43,838 nt of DNA from [Mycobacterium] nativiensis. Its GTDB lineage: Bacteria > Actinomycetota > Actinomycetes > Mycobacteriales > Mycobacteriaceae. How positions within the stretch are numbered: the first letter of the stretch is position 1; every line of letters begins with the position of its first letter. Below the pieces are notes generated by a model. The model did no database searches, was not told the DNA's origin, and saw only the letters and a program-made list of their open reading frames with translations. Positions 17,099 through 26,660 of the stretch are shown here, piece by piece. Made by a program: the position numbers and the translations under genes. The stretch spans positions 971,890 to 1,015,727 of the forward strand of contig NZ_CP083986.1 in the NCBI RefSeq assembly GCF_020172685.1. Direction: 5' to 3'.

Positions 17099-18211
17099 TC
17101 AGGCCTTGGAGATCTGGTCCCAGCCCGCAACGGATTCCGGGCTGCGCGGCTCAGGGCCCACGTAGATCGCCGACGGGCGCACCAGCTTGCCCAGTCGCTT
17201 CTGCTCCATGATGTGCGCGCACCAGCCGGCGGTGCGTCCGCAGGTGAACATCGCGGGCATCATGGCCGGCGGCACCTGGGCGAAGTCCAGGATCACCGCC
17301 GCCCAGAACTCCACGTTGGTCTCGATGGCCCGGTCCGGGCGACGCTCCCGCAGCTCGGCCAGCGCCGCCTGCTCCAGCGCGGCTGCCACCTCGTAGCGGG
17401 GCGCGGCCAACCGCTTGGCGGTGGCCCGCAGCACCCGGGCGCGCGGGTCCTCGGCGCGGTACACCCGGTGCCCGAATCCCATCAGCTTCTCGCCGCGGTC
17501 CAGGATGCCCTTGACCACCGCACGCGCGTCACCGGAGTTCTCCGCCTCGGCGATCATCGGGATCACCCGGGCCGGTGCGCCGCCGTGCAGCGGGCCGCTC
17601 ATCGCGCCGATCGCGCCGGACAGTGCGGCGCCGACGTCGGCGCCGGTGGAGGCGATCACCCGGGCGGTGAACGTCGAGGCGTTCATGCCGTGCTCGGCCG
17701 CCGACACCCAGTAGGCGTCGATCGCCTCGACGTGGCGGGGGTCGGGCTCACCGAGCCAGCGGGTCATGAACCGCTCGGTGATGGTGGCGCAGCCATCGAT
17801 CGCCGACTGCGGAACCGGTGTCTGCGAGCCGCGCGCCGACTGGGCGACGTAGGACAGCACCATCACCGCGGCGCGGGCAAGCTGGTCGCGGGCGGTGGCG
17901 TCGTCGGTGTCCAGCAGCGGTTCAAAGCCCCATTGCGGCGCCAGCATCGCCACCGCGGCCTGGGCGTCCACCCGGACGTCGCCGGTGCGCACGGACAACT
18001 CCTGCGGCTCGGCGGGCGCCAGTGGACGGGTGAAGTCGCCGTCGACCAGCAGGGCCCACACGTCGCCGAAGCTGACCTTGCCGGCCAGATCCTCGATGTC
18101 GACGCCGCGGTAGCGCAGGGCGCCGCCGTCCTTGTCCGGCTCGGCGATCTCGGTGGTGAATGCCACCGTGCCTTCCAGGCCGGCGACGAAATTCTCGGGG
18201 ACTGCAGTCAT
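17099..18211 (-). CDS. citA: Citrate synthase-like protein CitA (Rv0889c-like)
   Basis: Second citrate synthase of mycobacteria, 370 residues, condensing acetyl-CoA (or propionyl-CoA) with oxaloacetate. Active-site histidines are visible: H174 (EHGMNAST), H209 (GPLHGGAP) and H248 (GFGHRVYRAEDPRA). The segment that normally holds the catalytic Asp (NVDF, as in GltA2 of this window) reads NVEFW, so Glu301 stands in its place. The C-terminal CGRTAGWCAHIMEQKR and RPSAIYVGP are standard. The ATG at 18211 starts the known N-terminus (TAVPENFVAGLEGTVAF) and has GGTGGGAG upstream; the longer open frame beyond it runs antisense through pdxH. Confidence 0.92.
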   Translation of the reverse strand: MTAVPENFVAGLEGTVAFTTEIAEPDKDGGALRYRGVDIEDLAGKVSFGDVWALLVDGDFTRPLAPAEPQELSVRTGDVRVDAQAAVAMLAPQWGFEPLLDTDDATARDQLARAAVMVLSYVAQSARGSQTPVPQSAIDGCATITERFMTRWLGEPDPRHVEAIDAYWVSAAEHGMNASTFTARVIASTGADVGAALSGAIGAMSGPLHGGAPARVIPMIAEAENSGDARAVVKGILDRGEKLMGFGHRVYRAEDPRARVLRATAKRLAAPRYEVAAALEQAALAELRERRPDRAIETNVEFWAAVILDFAQVPPAMMPAMFTCGRTAGWCAHIMEQKRLGKLVRPSAIYVGPEPRSPESVAGWDQISKA

Positions 18212-18284
18212 GCCGTCGATTCTCCCACCTTGCCGTCCGCTGGTTGCTACCGGCTGGTAACACTGCCTGGACTGTGCCGGGGCG

Positions 18285-18290
18285 TAGCGT
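18285..18290 (+). promoter_or_regulatory. -10 element of the pdxH-like gene (leaderless)
   Basis: TAGCGT ends 6 bases before the GTG at 18297, predicting transcription from the start codon. No ribosome-binding site is present. Confidence 0.5.
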
Positions 18291-18296
18291 TGGGCG

Positions 18297-18956
18297 GTGC
18301 ACAGGACGGGCCCCGACAACGAGCACCTGGCGGCGATGCGAGTGGAGTACCAGGAGAAGGACAACAGCGGCGACCTCGAAGCGGACTGGCTTGACGAGGG
18401 CTGGGAGGTTCTGCTGCGCAATTGGATCGGCGACGCCGAACGTGCCGGGGTGGCCGAGCCCAACGCCATGGTGGTGGCCACGGTGGAGGCCGGCCGGCCG
18501 GTCACCCGCTCGGTGCTGTGCAAGAACCTCGACGCGGGCGGCGTCACCTTCTTCACCGACGCCGGCTCCGCCAAGGCCGCCGAGCTGGCGCAGACACCGT
18601 TCGCGTCGGCAACGTTTCCCTGGTATCAGCTGGGCCGGCAGGTCCATATCCGCGGCCGAGTGAGTCGAACCGACGCCGCGGTCCCCGCCGAGTACTGGGC
18701 GCACCGGCCCCGGGCCTCGCAGCTGGGGTTCTGGGCGTCGCAGCAGTCGCAGCCCATTGCCTCCCGCGCCGCGCTGCTGGATCAACTGGCCGCGGTGACC
18801 GACCAGTTCGCCGACCTCAAGCAGATTCCGGTCCCGTCCAACTGGGTCGGGTACGTCATCGCACCCGAGGTGGTGGAGTTCTGGCAGGGCCGGGAAGGCC
18901 GGTTGCACAACAGGATTCGGGTCACGGGCGGGCGCATCGAGCGTCTGCAGCCCTGA
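18297..18956 (+). CDS. pdxH: Pyridoxamine/pyridoxine 5'-phosphate oxidase PdxH-like
   Basis: FMN enzyme of 219 residues that oxidises pyridoxamine or pyridoxine 5'-phosphate to PLP, the cofactor of SerC and other enzymes. Features: MRVEYQ...[12 protein letters not shown] at the N-terminus, [34 protein letters not shown] and [16 protein letters not shown] for FMN binding, [12 protein letters not shown], and the C-terminal [17 protein letters not shown] and IERLQP, all typical of PdxH. The alignment suggests the GTG at 18297; Met14 (18336) is the alternative. In M. tuberculosis the pdxH gene that I recall (Rv2607) is elsewhere, so the location here is different. Confidence 0.9.
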   Translation: MHRTGPDNEHLAAMRVEYQEKDNSGDLEADWLDEGWEVLLRNWIGDAERAGVAEPNAMVVATVEAGRPVTRSVLCKNLDAGGVTFFTDAGSAKAAELAQTPFASATFPWYQLGRQVHIRGRVSRTDAAVPAEYWAHRPRASQLGFWASQQSQPIASRAALLDQLAAVTDQFADLKQIPVPSNWVGYVIAPEVVEFWQGREGRLHNRIRVTGGRIERLQP

Positions 18957-18972
18957 GTCCGGATCTGCTGGC

Positions 18973-20274
18973 GTGAGGCTGTTCGCCGACACCACGCCGT
19001 TGCGCAGCCCGGACTTCCGGCGACTGTGGGTGGCCGGGATCCCGACCGTCATCGGGGCGAACCTGACCATCTTCGCGGTCCCGGTCCAGATCTACGCGCT
19101 GACCGGCAGCTCGGCCTACGTCGGGCTGGCCGGGCTGTTCGCGCTGGTGCCGCTGGTGGTCTTCGGGCTGCTGGGCGGTGCCTGGGCCGACGCGATGGAT
19201 CGGCGCACGTTGCTGATCATCGCCTCCTGCGGGTTGGCGGTCGCGTCGCTGCTGTTGTGGGTGCAGGCCTTCGTCGCCCTGGACTCGCAGGCCGGGGTCT
19301 GGCTGGTGCTGTGCCTGCTGGCGGTGCAGCAGGCGTTCTACGCGATCAATGCACCCACCCGCGCCGCGGCGATCCCGCGGATGCTGGCCGGCGGCGATCT
19401 GCCCGCCGCCAACGCGCTGAACATGACCGTCATGCAGTTCGGGGCGATCGTCGGGCCGCTGCTGGCCGGTGTGATGCTGCGCTGGGTCGACCTGTCCACG
19501 CTGTACCTGATCGACGCGGTGACGTGCCTGGTCCCGGTCTGGGCGACATGGCGGCTGTCGCCGATGCCACCGGTCGAGGCGGCGGGGGAGTCGCGTTTCG
19601 GGGTCGCGGCGGTACTCGACGGCTTCCGCTACCTGGCCACCAACACCGTGGTGCTGATGTCGTTCGTGGTGGACCTGATCGCGATGGTGCTGGGTATGCC
19701 GCGTGCGCTGTTCCCGCAGATCGCCGCCGCGGATTTCGGCGGACCGGTCGAGGGCGGCACGACCATGGCGCTGCTGGCCGCGGCGATGTCGGCCGGGGCG
19801 GTGGCCGGCGGGGTGTTCTCGGGCTGGCTGCCGCGGGTCAGCCGGCAGGGCCTGGCGATCGTGGTCGCGATCGTGGTCTGGGGCGCGGCTATGGTCGGAT
19901 TCGGGCTGGCGGTCGGCCGCGCCGACGGGCACCCCGGCCCGGCGCTGTCGGTTGCGCTGGCGTTCCTGGCGGTCGGCGGCGCCGCGGACATGGTGTCGGC
20001 GGCGTTTCGTTCGACGATGCTGCAGGAGGCCGCCTCCGATGAGATCCGGGGCCGGCTGCAGGGGGTGTTCATCGTGGTCGTCGCCGGTGGTCCCCGGCTT
20101 GCCGACACGGTGCACGGTGCGGCCGGCGCGGTGCTGGGCACGGCGGTCGCCGCGGCCGGTGGAGGTGCGCTGGTGGTGGTGGGTGTGATCCTCGCCGCGC
20201 TGGCGGCGCCCGCTTTCCTCGGCTACCGCAGACCCGGTGCGATACAACGGCCATCACACCCGCGCGACGGGTAG
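18973..20274 (+). CDS. MFS exporter (DHA3-like)
   Basis: A 433-residue major facilitator protein with about twelve hydrophobic segments. The N-terminus (LRSPDFRRLWVAGIPTVIG) and the loop after helix 2 (GGAWADAMDRRTLL) resemble the DHA3 group of drug and siderophore exporters. The central segment INAPTRAAAIPRML is also typical of that group. Substrate cannot be inferred. The GTG at 18973 is 16 bp after the pdxH stop, so co-transcription is likely. The C-terminal tail is polar and basic (YRRPGAIQRPSHPRDG). Confidence 0.87.
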   Translation: MRLFADTTPLRSPDFRRLWVAGIPTVIGANLTIFAVPVQIYALTGSSAYVGLAGLFALVPLVVFGLLGGAWADAMDRRTLLIIASCGLAVASLLLWVQAFVALDSQAGVWLVLCLLAVQQAFYAINAPTRAAAIPRMLAGGDLPAANALNMTVMQFGAIVGPLLAGVMLRWVDLSTLYLIDAVTCLVPVWATWRLSPMPPVEAAGESRFGVAAVLDGFRYLATNTVVLMSFVVDLIAMVLGMPRALFPQIAAADFGGPVEGGTTMALLAAAMSAGAVAGGVFSGWLPRVSRQGLAIVVAIVVWGAAMVGFGLAVGRADGHPGPALSVALAFLAVGGAADMVSAAFRSTMLQEAASDEIRGRLQGVFIVVVAGGPRLADTVHGAAGAVLGTAVAAAGGGALVVVGVILAALAAPAFLGYRRPGAIQRPSHPRDG

Positions 20275-20327
20275 GAGATACCCTGCCCCGGGGGGGCGCG
20301 TCGGCCCCGAACCGACTACCTTTCCTA

Positions 20328-20351
20328 CTAACCACCCAATCGACTGGTTAG
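20328..20351. promoter_or_regulatory. Inverted repeat upstream of gltA2 (candidate operator)
   Basis: CTAACCA (20328-20334) and TGGTTAG (20345-20351) are perfect 7-bp inverted arms with a 10-bp spacer, ending 24 bases before the gltA2 GTG. The size and symmetry fit a dimeric regulator site in the promoter or 5' leader. The regulator is unknown. Confidence 0.45.
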
Positions 20352-20375
20352 CCGAATAGCGCAAAGGGGTTCCTT

Positions 20376-21671
<1,296 letters not shown>

Positions 21672-21676
21672 CCATA

Positions 21677-22045
21677 GTGACGAACCAGGCCAAGCCACAG
21701 ATCACCGTTCCGACCGGTGCGGCACCGACCGAGCTGGTCATCGAGGACATCGTCGTCGGGGAGGGCGCCCAGGCCGCCCCCGGTGCGCTGGTCAACGTGC
21801 ACTACCTCGGCGTCGACTACGACACCGGCGCGGAGTTCGACAGTTCGTGGAACCGCGGCGAGTCCCTGGAGTTCCCGCTCGACGGGCTCATCGCGGGCTG
21901 GCAGGACGGCATCCCGGGGATGAAGGTGGGCGGCCGCCGTCAGCTGGTGATCCCGCCGGAGCTGGCCTACGGGCCGGCCGGCACCGGGCACCCGCTGTCC
22001 GGCAAGACCCTGGTCTTTGTGATCGATCTGCTCGGCACCCGCTGA
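21677..22045 (+). CDS. FKBP-type peptidyl-prolyl cis-trans isomerase
   Basis: A 122-residue single-domain FKBP that would catalyse prolyl cis-trans isomerisation in protein folding. Core motifs: [23 protein letters not shown], then [43 protein letters not shown] and [10 protein letters not shown]. The active-site aromatic and Asp residues of FKBP12 (Y, D in FDSSW, the W of GWQDG, and Y in AYG) are present. No signal peptide is seen, so it is cytosolic. The GTG at 21677 is 5 bp after gltA2 and the stop abuts the next start, which suggests an operon. Confidence 0.92.
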   Translation: MTNQAKPQITVPTGAAPTELVIEDIVVGEGAQAAPGALVNVHYLGVDYDTGAEFDSSWNRGESLEFPLDGLIAGWQDGIPGMKVGGRRQLVIPPELAYGPAGTGHPLSGKTLVFVIDLLGTR

Positions 22046-22516
22046 GTGCGCGCCGGGCTGATCGGGGCGGCACTGGTTGCGGTGCTGCTCGGGGCGATCG
22101 GCTGTTCACCGGCGCAGGAACCCGTGGTCCCCGCGGCCGTCGCTGTCGCTGCGGAGCCGCTGACGGTGATCCGTCACGGTAACCAATTCATGCTGACCGG
22201 CGACGTGCCGGACCCGGCGGCCAGACGGGCGCTGCTGGACGCGGTGATCACCTCGGCCGAGGATGTCACCGTTGTCGACGGGCTTCGGCTGGCGCCGGGC
22301 GCCACAACACCGGATCTGTCCGCGGCCGCACCGGTGTTCGAAGCGGCCGCGGTGATCGGCGATTTCACGTTGCGGGCCGCCGGCGACACCGTGACGCTGG
22401 GTGGTACCGCGGCGAGGGCAGCGGAGGCGGCCGCCGTGGCGGACACCGCCGAACAGGCGTGGCCCAGGGCCCATATCGTCAACGAACTCGTGACCAATAC
22501 ACCGGGTCGGGAATAG
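22046..22516 (+). CDS. BON-domain lipoprotein resembling the ArfA N-terminal region
   Basis: A 156-residue predicted lipoprotein: signal segment residues 1-19, lipobox GAIGC with acylated Cys20. Residues about 38-150 follow the ArfA (OmpATb) region before its OmpA domain step by step: PLTVIRHGNQFMLTGDVPD here against PLSILRNGNVITLNGELPD in ArfA, then LAPGATTPDL against IKPGVSAPDL, and AGDTVTLGGTA against EGDTVTLIGTA. Those segments belong to the BON-like fold of ArfA. There is no OmpA-like peptidoglycan-binding domain. The GTG at 22046 follows the FKBP stop with no gap, and arfA starts 99 bp downstream. It is probably a diverged duplicate with an envelope role linked to ArfA. Confidence 0.78.
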   Translation: MRAGLIGAALVAVLLGAIGCSPAQEPVVPAAVAVAAEPLTVIRHGNQFMLTGDVPDPAARRALLDAVITSAEDVTVVDGLRLAPGATTPDLSAAAPVFEAAAVIGDFTLRAAGDTVTLGGTAARAAEAAAVADTAEQAWPRAHIVNELVTNTPGRE

Positions 22517-22615
22517 TCCACCGAAATCGACTGAAGACCTCCATCAGTTAATCGAAGCCCATACACTCGCGGTGTCCTTGGATGCCCAGGGTTTTTCGAT
22601 CTGCTAGGAGGGCCC

Positions 22616-23650
22616 ATGCCAGGCTCGGAAAACCGGACCGTGACGGGTTGGCGAAAAGCATCGCGCTTTTACCGTCGGCCCCCCGGTTTCGGCTGGTTGT
22701 TGGCGCTGCTGGCAATTCCGTTGTTGCTCGCCTTGATCGGCCAGGGAATGGCGGATCGTTCGAAACTGGACATCAACGGCCCGAATGTCGCTGCCCCGTC
22801 ACTGTCGGTGCCGAGCGTGAATCTTCCGGGGCTGTCGCCGGCCCCGTTGTCGATTCTGCGCAACGGCAACGTCATCACCCTCAACGGCGAGCTGCCCGAC
22901 ATCAGTGTGCGAACCGGCCTGCTCGACATGCTCAAAGGGGTGTACGGCAGCGGCGTGGAGCTGGTCGACAACCTGATCATCAAGCCCGGTGTCAGTGCGC
23001 CCGACCTCGCGACTCTGGGAACGTTGTTCAAGGCCTCGGTGTCCATGCCGGACTTCAAATTCAAGATCGAAGGTGACACGGTCACGCTGATCGGCACCGC
23101 GACCTCCGGCGCGGTCAAGTCCGCTGTCGAAGCGGCCGCGAGGGCGGCCTGGCCGAACCTGAAGCTGTCCAACAACATTCTGGTCCTGCCGGACGTGGCC
23201 CAAGCTCCGAGTGCAACCGAGTCGCCCAAGTCCCCGGCGCCGGCCTCGCCGGCCCCCAGTGCTTCGGCGGCGCCGAGCCCGGCCGGTGACTGCGCCAATC
23301 TGCAGGCCGACATCAACGCCTTGATGAGCACTCCGGTCACGTTCGTGACCAATGGCTACACCCTGTCGACCGCGACCCAGCAGCAGTTGAGCCGGGTGGC
23401 CGAGAAGGTGAAGGGTTGTCACAGTGCGCATCTGGCGGTCAGCGGTTACACCGACAACACCGGCAACGACGCCATCAACATTCCGTTGAGCGCCAGCCGG
23501 GCCACGTCGGTCGCCGAATTCCTGGTGGCACACGGTGTGCCCGCCGCCAGTGTCACGTCCAAGGGATACGGCTCGGCCGACCCGGTCGCCAGCAATGCGA
23601 AGCCGGACGGTCGCGCCCAGAACCGTCGCGTCGCGATCACCATCAGCTAA
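22616..23650 (+). CDS. arfA: Outer-membrane/envelope protein ArfA (OmpATb)
   Basis: A 344-residue envelope protein. One transmembrane segment (about residues 23-43, GFGWLLALLAIPLLLALIG) anchors it. BON-type repeats occupy about 75-195 (LSILRNGNVITLNGELPD; FKIEGDTVTLIGTAT). A Pro/Ala/Ser linker (about 200-225) leads to an OmpA-like peptidoglycan-binding domain (about 226-344) with GYTDNTGNDAINIPLSASRA and SNAKPDGRAQNRRVAI, which include the Asp and Arg that bind diaminopimelate. In M. tuberculosis the arfABC operon is needed for fast ammonia release and growth at acid pH. The ATG is preceded by AGGAGGG. Confidence 0.95.
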   Translation: MPGSENRTVTGWRKASRFYRRPPGFGWLLALLAIPLLLALIGQGMADRSKLDINGPNVAAPSLSVPSVNLPGLSPAPLSILRNGNVITLNGELPDISVRTGLLDMLKGVYGSGVELVDNLIIKPGVSAPDLATLGTLFKASVSMPDFKFKIEGDTVTLIGTATSGAVKSAVEAAARAAWPNLKLSNNILVLPDVAQAPSATESPKSPAPASPAPSASAAPSPAGDCANLQADINALMSTPVTFVTNGYTLSTATQQQLSRVAEKVKGCHSAHLAVSGYTDNTGNDAINIPLSASRATSVAEFLVAHGVPAASVTSKGYGSADPVASNAKPDGRAQNRRVAITIS

Positions 23651-23662
23651 GGAGAATCTGCC

Positions 23663-23815
23663 ATGGATTTCGTCGTGCAGTGGCTGTGGTACCTGCTGGC
23701 ATTCTCGGTCGGTTCGGCGGTCGCCTGGTTACTCACCATTGTGTCGATTCGCCGCACCAGCAGGGAAGCGGCCATTGCAGACCTGCCCGGCTCGCGTGAG
23801 ATAGGAGCCATCTGA
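23663..23815 (+). CDS. arfB: Small membrane protein ArfB
   Basis: A 50-residue protein beginning MDFVVQWLWYLLAF with one transmembrane segment (about residues 5-27) and a short cytoplasmic tail rich in charged residues (SIRRTSREAAIADLPGSREIGAI, residues 28-50 by position). It has the length and start of M. tuberculosis ArfB (Rv0900). AAGGAGA lies just upstream of the ATG. Its stop overlaps the arfC start in TGATG, so arfB and arfC are coupled. Too short for most gene callers. Confidence 0.9.
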   Translation: MDFVVQWLWYLLAFSVGSAVAWLLTIVSIRRTSREAAIADLPGSREIGAI

Positions 23816-24516
23816 TGCACAGCGCCAATTGCTGGATGATGGGCCTGTCGTTTGTATTGGGATTGTTGCTGACATTCGCCTTCACCATTCGGCGGGTCAA
23901 ACGCGAGGTGCCGGTGTCGGCGGCATTGGGCGGCGGGGCGAGTGCGCCGACCGCGCCGATTCCGGCGCCGGGAACCGCCACAGTCCCCGGCGGCACGGCT
24001 CCCTCGGAGGCCGAGACCACCAAGATGGCGGTGGGCGGCGCGCCCTACGGCGAGGGTTCGGCACGGGCGGGCGCCGGTGGCAGCGGTCCGGCGGGCTGGA
24101 CCATCAAGGGCAACGAGGATTCGATGCTGTACCACACCACCGACAGCCCCTGGTACGGGCAGACGATCGCCGAGGTGTGGTTCCGCGAGGAGAAGGCCGC
24201 CGAGGCGGCCGGGTTCACCCGCTGGGACAAGGGCAAGGCCGCGACCGGCCTCAGCGGTGCCGCCACTGTGGCCGCGGAAGTCGAAGAGGTGCCGCCCGGC
24301 CCGTACGGGCTCGGGTCGACCAAGGCCGGCCCCGGCGGCAGCGGCCCGGCGGGCTGGACCATCAAGGGCAACGAGGACTCGATGCTCTACCACGGCCCGG
24401 ACAGCCCCTCCTACGACGTGACCATCGCCGAGGTGTGGTTCGTCGATGAGAAGACGGCGGCGGCGGCCGGGTTCAACCGCTGGGACAGCGGACGCAAGAG
24501 GAAAAAGAAGAAGTGA
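23815..24516 (+). CDS. arfC: Membrane protein ArfC with two tandem KGN..AEVWF modules
   Basis: A 233-residue protein. Residues about 6-25 form one transmembrane segment; residues 35-75 are a Pro/Ala/Thr linker. Two 62-residue modules follow (nt 24043-24228 and 24301-24486), each carrying GWTIKGNEDSMLYH, DSP.Y, TIAEVWF and AAGF.RWD. By eye 48 of 62 residues are identical between them. The module recalls the small domain found at the end of some secreted nucleases (IKGN...YH.P...Y..T.AE.WF..E..A..AGF). The tail is strongly basic (GRKRKKKK). As I recall, M. tuberculosis ArfC is shorter, so the second module may be a local duplication. Module function is unknown. Confidence 0.88.
   Translation: MHSANCWMMGLSFVLGLLLTFAFTIRRVKREVPVSAALGGGASAPTAPIPAPGTATVPGGTAPSEAETTKMAVGGAPYGEGSARAGAGGSGPAGWTIKGNEDSMLYHTTDSPWYGQTIAEVWFREEKAAEAAGFTRWDKGKAATGLSGAATVAAEVEEVPPGPYGLGSTKAGPGGSGPAGWTIKGNEDSMLYHGPDSPSYDVTIAEVWFVDEKTAAAAGFNRWDSGRKRKKKK
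24043..24228 (+). repeat. ArfC module repeat, copy 1
   Basis: A 186-base unit encoding 62 residues from PYGEGSARAG to FTRWD. It pairs with copy 2 at 24301-24486, of exactly the same length; the central stretch around GGCTGGACCATCAAGGGCAA is identical at DNA level. Confidence 0.9.
24301..24486 (+). repeat. ArfC module repeat, copy 2
   Basis: A 186-base unit encoding 62 residues from PYGLGSTKAG to FNRWD, separated from copy 1 by 72 bases of Ala/Glu/Val-rich linker. Differences from copy 1 cluster in the loops. Confidence 0.9.
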
Positions 24517-24535
24517 CCTCGGGGGCGCGGCGCAC

Positions 24536-25879
24536 TCAGCGTGGCGGCGGCAGCCGCAGCAGCAGGCGCGCCCCGCCGATGGGGCTGTCGTGCAGGGATG
24601 CGGTGCCGCCGTGCAGTTCGGCCTGCTGAGCCACCAGGGCCAGCCCCAGACCGGACCCGGAATGCGATGCCGTGGACCCGCGGGAGAACCGCTCGAACAC
24701 AATCCGGCGTTCTTCCTCGGGTATTCCGCTGCCGTTGTCGTCGATGGCGATCTCAACGCCGGCCCGGGACGTGACCGCTGACAGTTGGACCTGGGTAGCG
24801 CCCCCATGCTTGACCGCGTTGGCGATCGCGTTGTCGACCGCCAGCCGCAGCCCGGCCGGCAACCCGACGATGATGCAGGTCGGCGACGGCACCAGTGAGA
24901 CGTTCAGTTCGGGGAACACCCGCATCGCGTCGTGGGCCGCCCGGTCGAGCAGGTCGGTGATGTCCACCGGGACGTGATCGTCGGCGGTGGACAGTTCGCC
25001 CTGGGCCAGCCGTTCCAGCGCGGACAGCGTTGCCTCGATCCGCGTCTGGGTACGGACGACGTCGTTGAGGACTTCCTTGCGCTGGTCGTCGGGCAGGTCC
25101 AGGGTGGTCAGCACCTCGAGATTGGTGCGCATCGCGGTCAGCGGGGTGCGCAACTCGTGGGAGGACACCGCGGCGAAGTCGCGAGCGGACTCCAAGGCGT
25201 CTTTGGTGCGGTCCTGCTCTGTCCAGATCCGCTGCAGCATGCCGCGCATCGCCTCGGCGATCTCCACGGCCTCGGTGGCGCCGCGCACCTCGATGTCGGG
25301 GCGTTCATCGCCGGCGTCGATGGACCGGGCCTGCTGCGCCAGCCGTCGCAGCGGTCGCACCGCGAACGAGGCCAGGAGCCAGCCCAGCACAGCGGCGGCA
25401 CCGATCGCGAACGTGCACAGCAGCAGCACCCGGCGGTGCAGGTTGTTGGTGTCGGCGATGGTGGCCTCATAGGTGGCGCCGACCGCCAGCGAGCGCGGTC
25501 CCGGCCCGGGGATGTCGACGGTGCGAACCCGGTACAGCTCGCCGTTGATCTCGGTGTCGGCGTAGCCCGGCTCCAGCTCCGGGAGGACCACCGAGGAGTT
25601 CGACGTCACCTCGTTGGCCCGGCGCAGGGTGATCACCGCGTCGGTGGTGCCGGCCGAGCGGGGCAGCTCGCCCAGGCCGATCAGCGGGACGGTCAGACCG
25701 GCCGCTTCATCGAGTCGGCGATCCAGCCAGTATTTGCGGTCGTTGGTGACACCCACCCACACGATCGCGCCGATGAAGACCGTCACGATCGCGGTGCCGA
25801 TCGCGGTGGCGAACACCACCCGGGTGCGCAGCGACGGCGTCCGGGCGAAGACTCGCCGGATCATGCTCATCACGTTCAT
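24536..25879 (-). CDS. prrB: Sensor histidine kinase PrrB
   Basis: A 447-residue membrane sensor kinase, partner of PrrA. Transmembrane segments lie at about 22-45 and 150-172, enclosing a roughly 105-residue extracytoplasmic sensor. A HAMP linker (about 170-225) follows, then the dimerisation/phosphoacceptor domain with H241 in SSHELRTPLTAM. The ATPase domain has N-box VDNAIANAVKHGG, G1 IDDNGSGIP, F-box FERFSRG and G2 GSGLGLAL. The ATG at 25879 gives the same N-terminus as M. tuberculosis PrrB; the open frame beyond it is the antisense of prrA's end. It starts 8 nt after the prrA stop, so they form one operon. It ends 19 bp from convergent arfC. Confidence 0.95.
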   Translation of the reverse strand: MNVMSMIRRVFARTPSLRTRVVFATAIGTAIVTVFIGAIVWVGVTNDRKYWLDRRLDEAAGLTVPLIGLGELPRSAGTTDAVITLRRANEVTSNSSVVLPELEPGYADTEINGELYRVRTVDIPGPGPRSLAVGATYEATIADTNNLHRRVLLLCTFAIGAAAVLGWLLASFAVRPLRRLAQQARSIDAGDERPDIEVRGATEAVEIAEAMRGMLQRIWTEQDRTKDALESARDFAAVSSHELRTPLTAMRTNLEVLTTLDLPDDQRKEVLNDVVRTQTRIEATLSALERLAQGELSTADDHVPVDITDLLDRAAHDAMRVFPELNVSLVPSPTCIIVGLPAGLRLAVDNAIANAVKHGGATQVQLSAVTSRAGVEIAIDDNGSGIPEEERRIVFERFSRGSTASHSGSGLGLALVAQQAELHGGTASLHDSPIGGARLLLRLPPPR

Positions 25880-25887
25880 GGTGGTCC

Positions 25888-26604
25888 TCACTGCGTTCGC
25901 AGGACGAAACCGACTCCGCGCACGGTGTGCAGCAGCCGGGGCGCGCCACCGGCCTCCAGCTTGCGACGCAGGTAGCCGATGAACACGTCGACGACGTTGG
26001 TGTCGGCGGCGAAATCGTAGCCCCACACCAGCTCGAGGAGCTGGGCGCGGGACAGCACCGCGGTCTTGTGTTCGGCGAGCACGGCCAACAGGTCGAACTC
26101 CCGCTTGGTCAGATCCACGTCGACACCCTTGACCCGCGCTCGCCGGCCCGGGATGTCGACCTCCAGCGGGCCCACCGTGATGGTCTCCGAGGAGGAGCTG
26201 GCCGCCGAACCGCGCCGGCGCAGCATCGCGCGCACCCGGGCCACCAGCTCTGCCAGCACGAACGGCTTGACCAGGTAGTCGTCGGCGCCGGCCTCCAGGC
26301 CGGCCACCCGGTCGTCGACCGAACTGCGGGCGGACAGCACGCAGACCGGGACGTCGTCACCCATCGCCCGCAGCGCCGTCACCACGCTCACACCGTCCAG
26401 CACCGGCATGTTGATGTCGAGCACGATCGCGTCGGGACGGGTCTCCTTCGCGTTGCGCAGCGCCTCGGCGCCGTCGGCCGCCGTCGACACCTCGAACCCG
26501 GAGAGTCGCAGCCCGCGCTCCAGCGAGGCGAGCACGTCGGAGTCGTCGTCGACGACCAGCACCTTGGGCGAGGCAGCGTTGGCAGGGTTGTCCATGGTCG
26601 CCAT
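25888..26604 (-). CDS. prrA: Response regulator PrrA
   Basis: OmpR/PhoB-family transcription factor of 238 residues. The receiver domain has acidic residues D19/D20 (VVDDDSDV), the phosphorylated D63 ([12 protein letters not shown]) and VKPF with the conserved Lys. The C-terminal winged helix (about 140-238) contains [32 protein letters not shown] and the end [11 protein letters not shown]. The PrrAB pair is essential in M. tuberculosis and responds to intracellular adaptation and nitrogen limitation (known). ATG at 26604 or ATG at 26595 are both possible; neither has a strong ribosome site. Confidence 0.95.
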   Translation of the reverse strand: MATMDNPANAASPKVLVVDDDSDVLASLERGLRLSGFEVSTAADGAEALRNAKETRPDAIVLDINMPVLDGVSVVTALRAMGDDVPVCVLSARSSVDDRVAGLEAGADDYLVKPFVLAELVARVRAMLRRRGSAASSSSETITVGPLEVDIPGRRARVKGVDVDLTKREFDLLAVLAEHKTAVLSRAQLLELVWGYDFAADTNVVDVFIGYLRRKLEAGGAPRLLHTVRGVGFVLRTQ

Positions 26605-26660
26605 TTTGCCTGAACGTGGCCGTTAAGCGCGGGATGTGCCGCGGGGCGGTGCCACGGTTC

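Noticed and set aside
18212..18574. N-terminal extension of citA to 491 residues.
   Set aside because: The extra 121 codons overlap pdxH antisense, and the family N-terminus begins at the ATG at 18211 with a ribosome site.
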